A DNA stretch of 64,000 nt from Ipomoea triloba (taxonomy: Eukaryota > Streptophyta > Magnoliopsida > Solanales > Convolvulaceae), in assembly GCF_003576645.1 (NCBI RefSeq), contig NC_044924.1, positions 25,385,757-25,449,756 on the forward strand, written 5' to 3'. The notes below the pieces were generated by a model. That model searched no databases and was not told the DNA's origin. It worked only from the letters and a program-made list of their open reading frames with translations. Of the stretch, positions 1-12,551 are shown piece by piece. The translations under genes and the position numbers were made by a program. Positions within the stretch are counted from its first letter, which is position 1. Each line of letters starts with the position of its first letter.

Positions 1-27
1 CCCCCCCCCCCCCCCACACACACACAA
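1..27. repeat. C homopolymer and CA microsatellite
   Basis: The window opens with fifteen C residues followed by a short CA run. This is simple sequence at the edge of the window. The C count may be unreliable because homopolymers are error-prone. Confidence 0.9.
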
Positions 28-366
28 AACAAAAATGGTTATTTGGGAACTTCAAGAGAATCTACAGAGAGGTTAAGTTATATTTCATTTTGAAATTTCT
101 TAAATATGTAATGTGCAGATAGTTGGATATTTTCAGGGATTTTCAGTTTGCCAATGCTATATCTTAGTTGCACTGAAATATATCATAATTCTATTTAGAT
201 ATGCTGTATAAGCAGTAGCATAGGAAACACTATAATTTCCATGGATGATAGACTTATCAATGTAATTTTGGCATGAAGTTGCCAGTTTTACATTATTTAT
301 GACAGTTACAGGAGAGTGAAGACAGTAACACCCACAATGAAAAAGAATACTTGTGTCTGGACTTAC

Positions 367-3300
367 CTGAAGAGTTGATTGTGAAAGAAGAATGGATACG
401 GCAGTTCTAAACATTTTCCAGATATCATTTCCACATGATCGGGTTGAAGCAGGTGCCCAAATATCACCAAGTGATATCCTTGGTAAGAAAACAGGTCTAT
501 ACGGGAATTCCTTCCAATAAACTAGTTAGTTGTAAAAGATTTGAGATGAAATATTTTTAAGAAGTACAAAAGAAAGGACCAACTGATAATCATAAAGATG
601 AGAAAATTATGGAATTCATATTTTAACTTGGGTCAACATTAAGAGCTTACTGAAACAACTAGCTAGCTGAGAAAATTATGGAATTCATATTTTAACTTGG
701 GTCAACATTAAGAGTTTACTGAAACAACTAGCTAGCTCCTCACTACATCCATACTTGTACAGGATTATACACATCAAAGCACCAAATTTATTCAAAGCTT
801 TTACAATAATGTTTCTAATGCATGTAAATTAGTCCAAGCAAACAAAAGTATATATATGTACTAACATTGAGACTACAATACATAAAGCCAGTCATAGTTC
901 TAGATTTCTAAGATCCAAAAAGTTGGCCAACTTTTTTTTTTCCATTTCTATTTTAAAGAGAATTTAAGGTTTGAAATCAACACAAGTATGACCCTGATTA
1001 GAAAGCATTGATCAGGCTATAGTCAACTTGTTTTGGTACTTGCAAATGTGACTCAATTTACCTATTAACTAAAGTAATTTAAGGATTAAAACTTGAAATT
1101 GTAATTGGAATTTTGGAAAGATCTTACTCTGATAGAGGGGAAGTATCACATGCACTAAAACACGCTGGTTTATTATTTCCATTTACTATGTTCTTTGAAT
1201 TTCAATTTTTATGTGAAAGTGACACTTTTGCTAAATGTCATCCACATATTACAAGTGTATAAACACACACAGAGGGAGCATTCAAGAGGACCAACCTTAA
1301 ATGAGGTTCAGACGGGTCCGTATTATCAACATGAAGCTCAAATTCCTGCTGTGGGGTAGAAGGTAAAAGTCCAATCGAAGTAAGAAACTTTCTAAGAAGC
1401 CTACCACGAGGCCCAGCAGCTGACAGAATTTCTTCATAATGAGTTGCTGCCCTCTGAGCTGCTTTCCAAATGGGAAGGTCACTCTCTAATAAATGGTCAA
1501 GAGCTTCTGCCTCACTAGATGTATGTTTGTCATAAGAATATGTTTGCTGGAAATAGGGCAACTCCTCCAGCCAAAGCTTAAACTTTTCTGCCCAATTTTG
1601 AGCATCATGTGGTGAACTATTTCTTTTTAAAACCTAACCAGAGAAATAGAACTAGATGTGTCAAAATCAACAATCATGACATTAATGAAATGCAAAATTT
1701 AGAAGAAAAGAAAACAACATTTTTACATTCAATCCATTAATTTGGCATTAGATGAGAAATAAAAATTTATATGACCAACTATTTCTTATCAATAAAGTTC
1801 AGTCACTAAATCCTCTATTTTGCACAACATCATTGATTGTTTCATATGGATTTTACAATGGGAACAATTTGAAAGTATCTAGTGTTAGAAATAGAAGACT
1901 ATCCATTTGATCCAGTCCTTTGAATTTACAGAAATTATTTCTCCTTCATTCCTTCAAAGAAGAAAATACTATGCTGAAAGCCTGAAATTGTTCGAGATGA
2001 ACTTTATAGAGTTCACCTTCAGAGTAGTTGGGTTTATAGGCATATTTCTTTAACTAAGTACACATATGGATGTGGATACATCATACATGTACTAAATGGG
2101 AACAAGCAGTTTTTAGAAAGTTTTCCACGTATTTTGGAAGATTGTATCAAATATTCCATGCCCTAGAGATTGCCTCAGTCTAGTCCATGTATCAGATATG
2201 AAGTGGATAAACTGTTAGGATTCTCAACTTTAGAAGAGCATCTTGGGACTGGAAATTCCAGGTTCCCTTTTTTCCCTTAGGATCTGTTGGGTAAGTTGGA
2301 ATAGAAGGACGGAGGATTTGAATAAACATAGAGAAGGAATGGATCAAAGAAATTTACATATTGTTAATTACCTCAGTCAACCAAATGCTGGTTTTCCCCA
2401 GAGGTTTGACTATTATAAAAAAGAGTCCCTGTAACAACTTTGATTGCAAATATTCCAATTTTTCTACAGCTAGTATACCCTTTTGCCTTTCAGTTGTATA
2501 GCCACGCCTGCATGCAAAAGCAGATTAAAATAAAACTACCTCTGAAAGTTTTATACATAAAGAAACTAAAATTTGAGTCTAATGCGCATGCATTAGATTG
2601 ATGTTCTCAAAGAAGATTGAGATTTAAAACATGGATCAAGACCTTCAAAGAGCCAACAAACAGAGGAAGGCAGAAAGAGGGATAAACTGCTGCTTTATAA
2701 ACCTACAAATTCACCTGAAGCAGAAAATACTCATATGCACCTAAATATTATGGTACTGGACTCAGATGCTCTCTTCCAGTCAACACTTATTGGCAAAGTA
2801 AGAAGGTAATCAGTATTAAGAGCATATGATAGCATCAAATCTCTTGGAGACAATTCCTCAAATCCTGCATCTGAAAGCAGCCGGATGAAAGAACGCTGGA
2901 AACTTGAGGGAACATCGACTCTACAAGGAACTTTTACATGTTTAGTCAAGTGTTAAAAATAAATCATAATATTCAATAAAGATCATATATGTTAAGGGTC
3001 CCACATTGAAAAATAAGAGAGAAACATATGGTTTATAAGGCCATGAGTTAGACTAGCTAATTGATTGGATTCATTCTTTTAGTGTGGTTTGGCCCATGTG
3101 CATTGTAGCCCAGTTGAGGGACATTGGCCCAATCTTAGATTATAACAATATATATATTAGATTATAACAATATATATAAAACGTGGGTGGACCTGGACCG
3201 TTAAACGGACAGAGAAAGACCCCATGAATTTACCAAAAAAAAAACACAGTTACAAACAGAATAACAAAAGAAATAAATATGTTGATACTGCAAATGATCA

Positions 3301-5666
3301 AATGGGAAAAAAGTGGGGCAGAAACTCTACTGAGAATTTTACATCATAATTAAATAGAAGCATGATAAGATTACCATTTCTTAAATTTGTTCTTCTTTTC
3401 CACAACTATAGTCTCAAACTGACACATATACACTTTTGAGAAGACTAGTGTTAGGACATGTGCCCTAATAAAATTGTAGTTCTCTATTACATCACCTTTC
3501 TGCATTACATGTTTCTGTTCCAACTTGAAGGTCAAATTAATTGAAAAGTCTATTGAATAAATCTGAATAGTTTTAAAAATTGAATGGAGACATGGAGTAC
3601 CAAATGATTTATCTCTTTTCAATAAAAATTATTAAAAATAAAATAAAAATAAGCTTGTGGATAAATGACAAATCATTTTTCAATTAAAAAAAATAAAATA
3701 AAATAAAATAAGCTTGTAGATAAATGACTTTATAATGTTCAAATTTAATCACAATCTTAATGAGTTATCGCTTACTCAAAGCATTCAACAGAAAGAGCTA
3801 AAATTAAAACAAATAGTTAAATTGATCAAAGTTTTAACATCATTTGAACACCAACACAAATACAAAGGTGAAAAACAGTAGAGCACATGATAATATACAG
3901 GATCTCTTAGATAGAAGATTATAAGAATTACCTGGTATAGTGGTATATATATTATTCTCTTGGAACTTACACCCCATACATAGACAAAGAACATGTAATT
4001 AATAACTCTATTGCAGGAAGTTATTATTAGGAAAACACTATGTTGCCAATTGAGAAAGCAATGGACCTGCTACCCTAAGGAGAATGCAAAATTTGCATTC
4101 TCCTGCAGCAATACCATCCTCAAGATAATTTGTTCCAAACCTATCTAATAGATGTGTGTTTTTAATAAACTTAATTTTATTTCTATAAATATAATATGCT
4201 GTGCTAAAGGGAACCATTGATAGCATAAAGAAATTATAGGAGTTTTCAGTCAACCTTTCAGAGTATAGTATTAAAATTCAAAAGGATGAAACAAACCTGG
4301 ATCCACCCACATTAATTTTGTTGATATATTCAAGAAACGAAATGGAGGGAAACCCTAGGATATCTTGACTGGAGGATATTAATAGCTCTGATGATCCTGT
4401 GGCTCCATCATATTTATCAATCTTCTGAGAATTACTCATGACAGCATCTGATTCTCTCCCATTGGGACCAATACTACCATCTAAACTAGACGTTCCCTCA
4501 AAACTGTTCCCCCTGCTCGCCTTAACATGAGCAAGATCATAATCATCTCGCATTTCCTCTAGAATGCTTTTATGTTCAGCATGAAGAATCAAGTCCAAGC
4601 ATCTGCAATTACACAACCACATGTTTCACTTCAAAACACATTTTCCAAAGAAGAAAACACTTTAGTCCATGAAAACGCCCAATACAAACTTTGGCAACTT
4701 TTATGCAACAAAATGTAAATGATTGTTGATTAGCAAAGAACAACAATGAATGTGAGAATGTGGCAAATTATACCATGAACCAGGGTCTACCTTGCACTTT
4801 GGACCCTGATACAAAAAAAATAAGATACATGCTAAAAATAAGATACATGTTTGCTGTTATACATTTTGTACCTATAGCTAATCATTTATGTAGCTGTAAA
4901 TAATCATCACACGCTAATTACAAACACATACACATATACAGTTTTTTTTTTCTGAAAACTACACATATACAGTTAATTGCACATAATAACTAAACACATA
5001 ACATGTTAACCAATATATTATGTGTATATTAACATATTTTGTTCTTACAGTTAAGAAGCGTATGTAATTATGGTGTTATGCCTTCAATTTATTTACAGTC
5101 CGGAAACTGTTACCTGCAAAATGTGTTAGCGGACATATAATTTTTTTACTAGAACTCACAATGCAATATGAACAATCACAGATTTATTTACAGTACGGAA
5201 ACTGTTACCTACAAAATGTGTTAGCGGACATATAATTTTTTTACTAGAATTCACAATGCAATATGAACAATCACAGTTGGTGAATGGGAGGGACCTACGA
5301 GCATAAATCGCGAAATTGCTTAGACTCGTCCTCTGAATCGAACATGGCGGATAGGATGGCATCTAAAAGCTGTGACTTAGAAGCGGTGATATGCCTCTGC
5401 CGGGGCACTTGAACTCCGGAAACTCCTCCGGGGCCTTCATTGCCGAGGGCGGAATCCCAAGCACCGCCGGGCTTCCCCGTACCGGGAGGGCGCTTGTCCA
5501 TCTGCTGCTTCAACTGGGACTGAGAGTCCACAGACCCAACCGATGCTTCATGGACAATGGGAGCATATCCAGTGATGTGAGGAGTCTTATTACTAGGGAT
5601 CCTAGTAGCCGAGTGAGACGACGACGATAAAGGAGTAATGTTCATGAAGATTCGCAAAGACATCAT
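367..5666 (-). CDS. DUF3754 (TMEM143-like) protein gene, exons 1-6, 3' end outside window
   Basis: Six exons can be joined on the minus strand: 5299-5666, 4297-4602, 2741-2920, 2372-2507, 1296-1633 and 367-478. All introns are GT-AG and every phase agrees, giving exactly 480 codons. The chosen start is the ATG at 5666. The N-terminus is Ser-rich and could be an organelle-targeting peptide (inference). Exon 1 ends in FRDLCS and exon 2 continues CLDLILHAEHKSILEE. Exon 3 carries the block around DAGFEELSPRD, exon 4 has VEKLEYLQSKLL, exon 5 has GRLLRKFLTSIGLLP, and exon 6 ends FRTAVSILLSQSTLQ. From memory, this order resembles plant DUF3754 proteins related to animal TMEM143 (the At5g13940/At3g19340 group). 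The C-terminal part, where I expect membrane segments, lies beyond base 1. The molecular function is not established; some databases label these proteins aminopeptidase without clear support. I see no frameshift or stop. Confidence 0.82.
600..737. repeat. Tandem duplication, 69-bp period, two copies
   Basis: Two head-to-tail copies (600-668 and 669-737) differ at a single base. They lie in the intron between exons 5 and 6 of the DUF3754 gene and carry no coding potential. Confidence 0.9.
5087..5276. repeat. Tandem duplication, 95-bp period, two copies
   Basis: The copy starting at 5087 is repeated at 5182 with a few substitutions. The array lies in intron 1 of the DUF3754 gene, and its second copy ends about 20 bp from the exon 1 donor at 5298. 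Confidence 0.88.
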
Positions 5667-5941
5667 GATCGGGGAGGACTAAGGTATCTTCTTGGTGGAG
5701 GCGTGATGATGGCGGTGTTTATCAGCGGCGGAGGGAGCAATGACAGAGTGTTGTTTGGATATAGTATGCCCACCTGTTCGGTCACAACTCACAAGTTTCA
5801 CTTATCATCCCTCCATCTCCAATTTCCTATCTTCCCACCAAATATTTCTACACCCATAGTCATTTTCAAGTTTTCATCCAATAGTTTTTGCCCAAAAGTT
5901 AAATCCCAACCCCCGCACACCCAAATTTTATAGAGCATTTC
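5667..5941 (-). promoter_or_regulatory. Presumed 5' flank of the DUF3754 gene
   Basis: This short upstream interval lies between the start codon at 5666 and the first MITE. Beyond 5950 the DNA is transposon-derived, so the conserved promoter must be short or include MITE sequence. I see no unambiguous TATA box, and the transcription start cannot be placed. Confidence 0.3.
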
Positions 5942-6298
5942 CCGTCTCACCGTGATACGAACCGGATTGGGTCAAGATGCAAATGTAATACTTATATGTA
6001 CAAATGTTATACTTATATGCTTAAATGTAATACTAATCAAAATACAATACTTTTACATTTCAATTTAAAAGTATTACATTTTCCCTCAAAAGCATTATAT
6101 TTTCCAAGTAAGAGGCACTTGTAAATATTACTTATTATGAAAAATGTATTATTTTTTGTATTCTTGATTAGTATTATATTTGAGCATATAAGTATGCCAT
6201 TTGCGCATATAATTATGACATTTGCATGTCGCTTCGATCCGACCCGACCCGTCTCACGAATAAGGATCTGTGAGACGGTCTTACACAAGTGTGACCCT
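5942..6298. mobile_element. Fold-back MITE, GAGACCGTCTC family, copy A
   Basis: This is a diverged copy of the family that recurs at 54.3-57.0 kb and 60.0 kb. The right end keeps the motif GTGAGACGGTCTTACACAAG and the CCCGACCCGTCTCAC arm. The left terminal arm is eroded. The AT-rich centre contains the paired motifs AATACTTT and AAAGTATT. No coding capacity. Confidence 0.75.
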
Positions 6299-6561
6299 TT
6301 GAGAAAATATAAATAATGGTAACTTAGTTGTATAGCAGACGGGCTATAATCTGTGTGCACAATAGATCTGTCTACTTTGAGCATAATCCTTACACTACCA
6401 CGGTCGAGTTTCAAACTTTGATATCTTGCTCCAAATATTGCATACAGACCAGTTTCAGTCAATAGTTATATCACGGATATGATGCATATAAAATCATGAA
6501 TCCAAGTCATTCTATTTAAATTTTTTTAAAAAAAATTAGATTAATAAGTCCCTACACTATT

Positions 6562-6850
6562 AGAGCATCCACAATAATTGTAGTTTTTGAGAAGTTTTTG
6601 CAAGTGTGACTAAAAAAGAAAATATAAGAATGAAGTTTAAAAAAAAATTTAAAAAATCTTTAGATTAATGCGCCCGGCTGGGCTCTATGTTGCGATTCAC
6701 GCCACAAATGGTGTTGTTGTTGTACTGTGGTGGGGCCCACTACACTGCCAAAACCAAGTACTTACAGTAAAGTCCCAAATCTTCTCTCCTTCAAATGTGC
6801 ATCCAAACCTGCAAAAATCATTCAAAAACTTTTGTTGGGGATGACCTTAT
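6562..6850. mobile_element. MITE with GAGCATCC-type inverted ends
   Basis: The left end AGAGCATCCACAAT is imperfectly complementary to the right end TTGTTGGGGATGACCTT, with further pairing through the adjoining AGTTTTTGA stretches. Its size, lack of ORFs and GAGCATC start fit a common class of plant MITE. I could not define a target-site duplication. Confidence 0.5.
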
Positions 6851-6911
6851 AGAGTCATAAAATCACTATTGTATTTTAATAAAATCGCCATTGTAAGTTT
6901 ATAAAGTGACA

Positions 6912-6926
6912 TTCATAAAATTGCAT
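6912..6926. repeat. LINE target-site duplication, left copy
   Basis: The 15-mer TTCATAAAATTGCAT is repeated exactly at 12053-12067. It is followed by TTTTTT, the complement of a short poly(A) tail, as expected at the 3' end of a minus-strand LINE. Confidence 0.9.
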
Positions 6927-9900
6927 TTTTTAGATTATAAGGGAAAGGGGAGACCCAATATACAATCAACTATGTAGAAAAAATTTAACGCCAAGCTAGA
7001 AAGCCATTGATGTCATCCTCAAGGTGGGTAGCAATCTTATTAGGCAGGTGGTCAAAAGTATGTAAGCCGCGGTGGAAATGCTTAGCCACTCTTGCCAAAC
7101 CATCTGTTGCACCATTCTGTTATCTAGCGATGAGTTGTACTCTCCATTCCTCAAATCCTTGTAGTTCTCTTATGCAACCATGGTAAGGTTGTGCACGACG
7201 TTGGTGATTGTCTTGTCTCTGTTCAGGCTTTCTACCACTTCACATGAGTCACTTTCGATCACTATTCGCTTGACTCCCAACCATGCCGCTAGTTGTATAC
7301 CACGGAGCACAGCCCATGCTTCTGCATTTACTATCGAGCAGTTGCCAACATTTTGCACAAAGCCACCTAGCCACCTTCCATCCTTGTCTCTAGCTGATCC
7401 TCCGCAGCCAGCCATAGTTCCGTTCAGATCGGCACTGCCATCCACATTAATCTTGACGTAATTCTCTTGAGGTTTGTCCCAACATAACTGTTTCCAAGTC
7501 CCTACCTCACTTAGTGTTGAGTCGCCCTTAGCTTTGGCAAAGGTCGAGTTGATTTCATTTAGTTGGCTCGAGATCCAGTGAACCTTGGATTTTAGAGGTT
7601 TGTAAGTGGCCGTGAAGATTGCCTCATTCTGCCACTTCCAAATCCACCAAGTTGTTATGGCGAAGAGAGTGTTGTTGTTGTAGGGGTGATGTCCATCACC
7701 TTTCCCACTGATACCCCAATCCAACCGTTTGATGAATTGGATTGAGCTAGCCTTAGAGTGAAATTATAGGCTAATAGCCTTCCAAACAACATCGGCTTTT
7801 GGGCATCTTCTCAGAGCATGGTCTATATCTTCATCCACATTGCTACACGTCCAGCAGTATTTATCATCTGTAAGGCCTCTTTTAACCCTATTGATATTTT
7901 GTCAGTAATCTATCATGCCTGACTAGCCAGAGGAAAAACCAAATTCGGTTGGGCGTTTTAAACTTTCATATATTGTTCCATTGAGCTGGTTTAGTTGCTA
8001 TTCGGTTCCCGACCGCTATCTCATAGGTCGTGCTAACTGAAAAGTTCCCAGAACTTTCTTCAAGCCATCTAATGTATGTAGTCTTCTGATTCTGGCTTGT
8101 CACATAGGATTATAGCTGCCAATCTATTTTGCGTCTCTGTGGGTAGTATGAAATCAAGCTTTTCCCATCTCCAACCTGAGTTGCTATCCCAATATTCATT
8201 AACTTTAAGAAATAAGTCGTTGGCGGGTACTATACTGATTATTTCGTTAATGAGTAATTGGTTTCTAGCCCAGATGCCATGCTAGAATAATGTATTCCTC
8301 CCATTTCTTACCCTCTTCCTTGTACCTTCATGGAGTATATGTGAACTTTGGAGTATGCCCTTCCATGCATTAGACATTCTAGGATTGGATTGTTATGTTT
8401 TAGGATCCACGTTCTTAATAGAGTACTCTGCTTTAAAGATATGAGTCTATATACTATTTGTGTTTTACATGATTCTCCATCCAAGCTTTGCCAAAAAAGC
8501 TTTATTTATCTCCTCCATTTTCCTTAATCCCAAACCACCAATTGACTTTCTCTGTGTAACAGTATCCCACCTAACCAGATGGCACTTCTCCTTTTTATCA
8601 TTTGTTCCTCAGATGAAGTTTCTTATCAACCGTTCTATTGCTGATATCACACGTTTGGGGATGAGAGTCGTTTACATAGAGTAGTATGGAATGGAGGTAA
8701 GCACAAATTGTGCTAATACCTGCCTCCCGGCCAGGGAGAGCGTTTTGGCTTTCCAACCTGCCAATCTGCTCCCTTTCATGAATAAAGGGGATCCCCATGT
8801 ATTTTCCTATGTCTGAAACTTGAATGCCAAGGCTATTGGATAGCCTCTGTTGCAACTGTGGGTCTGTATTTTTTTAGAAATAGACAGAGGGCTTCTTGTA
8901 ATTAACTCGTTGTCTTGATGCAAAATATGTCCAAGCATTTTCTAATCTCAGTTACTTGTTCTATTGTTGCTTCTCCGAAAAGCACCATGTCGTCTGTAAC
9001 AAAAAAAAAAGGTGAGAAATGTGAGGACCTTGTCTAGTTATCTTAATTCCTTTCCATGATCCATTACCTACAGATTGTTCAACTAAATGGCTTAGCCTTT
9101 CTATGCATAAAACAAAAAGTAGGGGAAATATGGTCTCTTTGTCTAATTCCTCTTCTCGGCTTGAACCACTCAGCTTGTTCACCATTCCATAATATAGCTA
9201 GTATGGGAGATCTCACACCTGTAAGGATATTTCTCACCCAAGAATTATTAAATCCTATGCCCAACAATGTGTTTTCAATAAAATCCCAAGACAATCTGTC
9301 ATAGCCTCATAGGCTTTCTCTAGGTCGATCTTTATCATCAGCTAACCTGTTGTGCCACTTTTTGAATTGCATGGATTTAAGAACTTCTTGGTAAACTAGT
9401 ATATTGTTTGTGATTTGTCTACCCGGCACAAAGCTTTTCTGGTGAGGGTTGATTAGCTTGTGTACGACTTTCTTGAGTCTCAAGGTCATAGTTTTGGTAA
9501 TTAGTTTGTAAAAGACATTGCACAAACTAATCAGGCCGAGTTGTTTCATCGAATTAGGATTGGGAACTTTAGGAATTAGAGTATTTGTTAAATCATTGCT
9601 GCCTTCTGGTAGTTCCCCGCCTTCTAGGTAGCTTTCGACAAACTTCATTAGGCTTTCTCCCACAATGCTCCATGCTTGTTGGTATAAGCCGACATGGAAA
9701 CCATCGGGACCCGAGGCTTTCCATGGTGCCATATCAAATAGCGGATACTTGATTTCAGTCTGCGAAAAGGGATTGTTGATCATTTGCCAATCAGACTCAT
9801 CTAGTTAAGGGAAGCAGCCATGCAAGGTTCCCTGGTAATTTGCTTCATGATCATTAGAAAATAACCAGACATAATAGTTTCCGACATGTTCTTGTTGCTC

Positions 9901-12052
9901 TTCTTTACCAGAAAGCCAGCTTCCGTCCTCATTCTTTAAGGCATTTATTTTGGCCGAATGGGACTTTGTCGAAGTTGCTAAATGATAGTAGTGAGTGTTG
10001 CGGTCGCCGAAAGTAATCCAATCCTCCCTTGAGCGTTGAAACCACAATAATTCTTCTTGATAGAGAATTTCCTCCAGTTCTTTCCGTAACTTCCTATCTA
10101 GCCTGAGTAAGTTTGTTCTAGGTTGATAGGTCAATTTGCTGAACCCCACTAATTCTTGCTAAGGCACACTTCTTTCTCTGAAATATATTACCAAAAATGT
10201 TTGTGTTCCACGATTTTAGAGCCTCTGCCAATGCGATTTTATTAGCTTCTAGCTCCTCTATTCTAGTCCAGTTTTGGTAAATAAATTGCTGGAAAGAAGG
10301 ATAGGTTACCCAGGGAATGTTGAATCTGAACTTCCTACTTCTAAGTCCATCAGTGTTGTAGCTCATTTATAGTAGCAATGGGGTGTGGTTTGAACCCACC
10401 ATGTGGAGATGTTTAACTATGGAATTAGGATATCTCTCTTTCCAGTCAATATTGCCTAGCCCCCGATCTAGTATAGCCGCTTTGAACGTTGTTGAATCTA
10501 TACCACGCATCCATGTAAACGACAACCCTTCATACCCCAAATCTATCAGTCCTCTGAATTTCTAGTTGTTGAATGTAGAACATCTGGTTGTTGAGAAGCT
10601 AGCTGCATCATTGCTTACTTCGTTATGGCTTGTGATTGCATTGAAGCTTTTATTGTGAGACCTAAGCAAATAGCTTCCTTCTTAATATTAGTTTAGGGCT
10701 TCAATAAACAACCGACAAGACCCGTAGTTCAGTATCATTCTTAGTTACCTGCATGGTCACAAACTGGGGGTGAGTGAAGATAATATCGATCATACATTCA
10801 TACTAGTATTATTCCATAAGATCTAAATTCCTCCAGAGTAACCCACAGCTTCTACTCTAAGCCACTCATTAAAGCCAAAAATTGAGCAAACTTTGTTGGC
10901 TTGTTCACCCGAGATTTTGGGTTTTAATATACAAACAATAGAAGGATTATAATCGCAAATGAATTGTTTTAAGGTGCAGCGAAAGGTCTTGGGCGCCGCC
11001 CCTTGGTAATTCCACACAAAACACTTCATAATAATAAACTAGACAGATGAATTGCGCTCGCGCAACGGGCAATTTGCCTTAGGGCCATTTAGGCCAAGCA
11101 ATCTGGTGTTATCATCCATGGCTTCATCCGATGGGTCTGTCAAACTGAGAAAGTCAATATCTTTGTCCGTTGGCTCGTTTTGGAAGGTTTCTTCAAGTCC
11201 AGCCATCATGGATGGTCCTGGATCTCCATCTGCATGGCGGATCCTAGTACTGGTAATTTGTTTTCCGTGACTAGAGCCACGAATGACAGTATGCTCTACT
11301 TCTGCTGCCGCTCTGTTTGGCCTCCCTCCTCGTCCTCCTCTGCCTCTATAGGATCCTCGTGGCTCATAATGAGGTTGTCTTCATCAAAATATTCGATGGG
11401 GAGTGCCTGAAAATGAACCCATACCAGCAGCTTGCCAACTATGTCAACGATAGAATCAAAATTTGGTTCCCATTCGTGTACTACTAGATAATCATCAAGA
11501 ATCATCCGTGGCCCTTCAAATTTAGCAAACTCATAGTCGTGTAGCGCCTCAAACTTCACCAAGAAGTAGTCATGGTTCAGTGCAATGAGTTCGAAGGGGC
11601 CTTCTGGTTTCCACATTTTTTGGAGTCGTTGGAGCAGGTAGGAGTAACTCACCTTCCTTCCAAGTAGTTTGATAATAAGCGATCGCCTCCAGGGCCTTCT
11701 AAGTCTCTCTTTTTCTTGTTTCGTAACCAAAATCTTTGGACAACTCGGGTCCATTTCGTCGTCGTTCATCTCATCATCATCCGATATAGCATCGTATTCT
11801 GTCGTTTCCGTATCTTTCTTGAGCGACCATTTGAACGGTTTTCTGGTCATCAAGTTCAGTACCTTCCTTTCTTGGTACTGGTGAGGCATTTTGGGTTGCC
11901 ACCGGTATGAGATTGAGAGATCTTCCGGCATAATGTTATGGCGCTTTGTTTTCTTGGTACTCCTTTCCAGTAAGTCTTGATCTTCCCTCGTCCGGGGGAG
12001 TTGACGCCGGCGAGGGAGACTCAGAGCTAAACAGATGCAACATGGCATAACT
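6927..12052 (-). mobile_element. L1-type LINE retrotransposon, nearly complete but decayed
   Basis: The element is bounded by a perfect 15-bp TSD and ends in a short A tail at 6927-6932. Domains in minus-strand order are a DUF4283 ORF1, an endonuclease, a reverse transcriptase and a C-terminal RNase H, which is the plant L1 layout. ORF2 is broken into at least six reading-frame pieces, so the copy cannot be autonomous. ORF1 starts within a few bases of the 5' boundary, so the copy may lack part of its 5' UTR. Confidence 0.93.
7170..11029 (-). pseudogene. LINE ORF2 remnant: endonuclease, reverse transcriptase, RNase H
   Basis: The endonuclease N-terminus is at 10823-11029 (start MKCFVWNYQGA, then SGEQANKVCSIFGF). 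The EN/RT linker follows at 9805-10366. RT lies at 9307-9783 (WKASGPDGFHVGLYQ, then KSFVPGRQITNNILVYQE) and 9079-9294 (RRGIRQRDHISP). The thumb region is at 8598-8855. RNase H of the RVT_3 type is at 7170-7724, with VDGSAD, AEAWAVLRGIQLA and ESDSCEVVE holding its acidic residues. Stops and frameshifts separate these pieces. The expected YADD-type segment falls at a break near 8985, where a run of A's occurs. In a live element this protein would nick DNA and prime reverse transcription at the target. Here it is a fossil. Confidence 0.92.
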
Positions 12053-12057
12053 TTCAT
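11296..12057 (-). pseudogene. LINE ORF1, DUF4283 RNA-binding protein, truncated
   Basis: This 253-codon reading frame begins with basic and acidic low-complexity sequence. A DUF4283 domain follows at about residues 120-225, containing WRRSLIIKLLGRKVSYSYLL, FLVKF, GPRMILDDYLVVHEWEPNF and VWVHFQALPIEYFDE. L1 ORF1 proteins usually continue to a CCHC zinc knuckle. Here translation stops first, and ORF1-like remains (GLNGPKANCPL) continue out of frame at 11040-11110. The first ATG overlaps the TSD, so the authentic start is more likely the ATG at 12048. In the family this protein coats the LINE RNA. Confidence 0.85.
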
Positions 12058-12067
12058 AAAATTGCAT
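12053..12067. repeat. LINE target-site duplication, right copy
   Basis: Exact repeat of the 15-mer at 6912-6926. It abuts the 5' end of the minus-strand LINE. Confidence 0.9.
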
Positions 12068-12381
12068 TACAAGTTCATAAAGTCACTATTGTAGATTTTT
12101 ATAAAATCACTACAATAATTTCACTTGAAATGATATAATGCAGATGATATATTTATTTCAAATAAATGCATCAAACATGAATAAATAAATTAGCAATTAT
12201 TAATTCAAAGATAATGAACAATACAATTAAATGAAATGATAAATGATCACATTGCGTCAAATATAGAGATTAAGCATAAAGTCTCATTCTAAAATTCATC
12301 ATTAATTCATGTACCAAAGAAATTAGCATCTAAATGTGGAGGTGAAACAAAAGACATAAAACAATAATGAAAATGAAGAAC

Positions 12382-12551
12382 ATGAATAACCTCTTCAGCC
12401 AAGGACCTTGTGGTCCAGTGGTATCAAACCCTTTCCTTTATATGGGAGATGGTGGGTTCGAGTCTCAGTGGAGGCAAAACTGATTCTTGTGCTTCAATAG
12501 GTTGAGAAAGTAGTTATGAACAGATACTATAAAAATGAATAACCTCTTCAG
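12382..12551 (+). mobile_element. tRNA-derived SINE with 17-bp target-site duplication
   Basis: The body at 12399-12534 contains an A-box-like GTGGTCCAGTGG and a B box GGTTCGAGTCT with tRNA-like spacing. It ends in an A-rich tail. The flanks ATGAATAACCTCTTCAG at 12382-12398 and 12535-12551 are identical, which proves retroposition. It resembles the Au-like SINE type of plants and has a sister copy at 19404-19552. Confidence 0.88.

Noticed and set aside
2987..3200. TGTTAAGGGTCCCACATTG segment as a solo LTR in the DUF3754 intron
   Set aside because: The start looks LTR-like, but I found no matching end, target duplication or second copy in the window.
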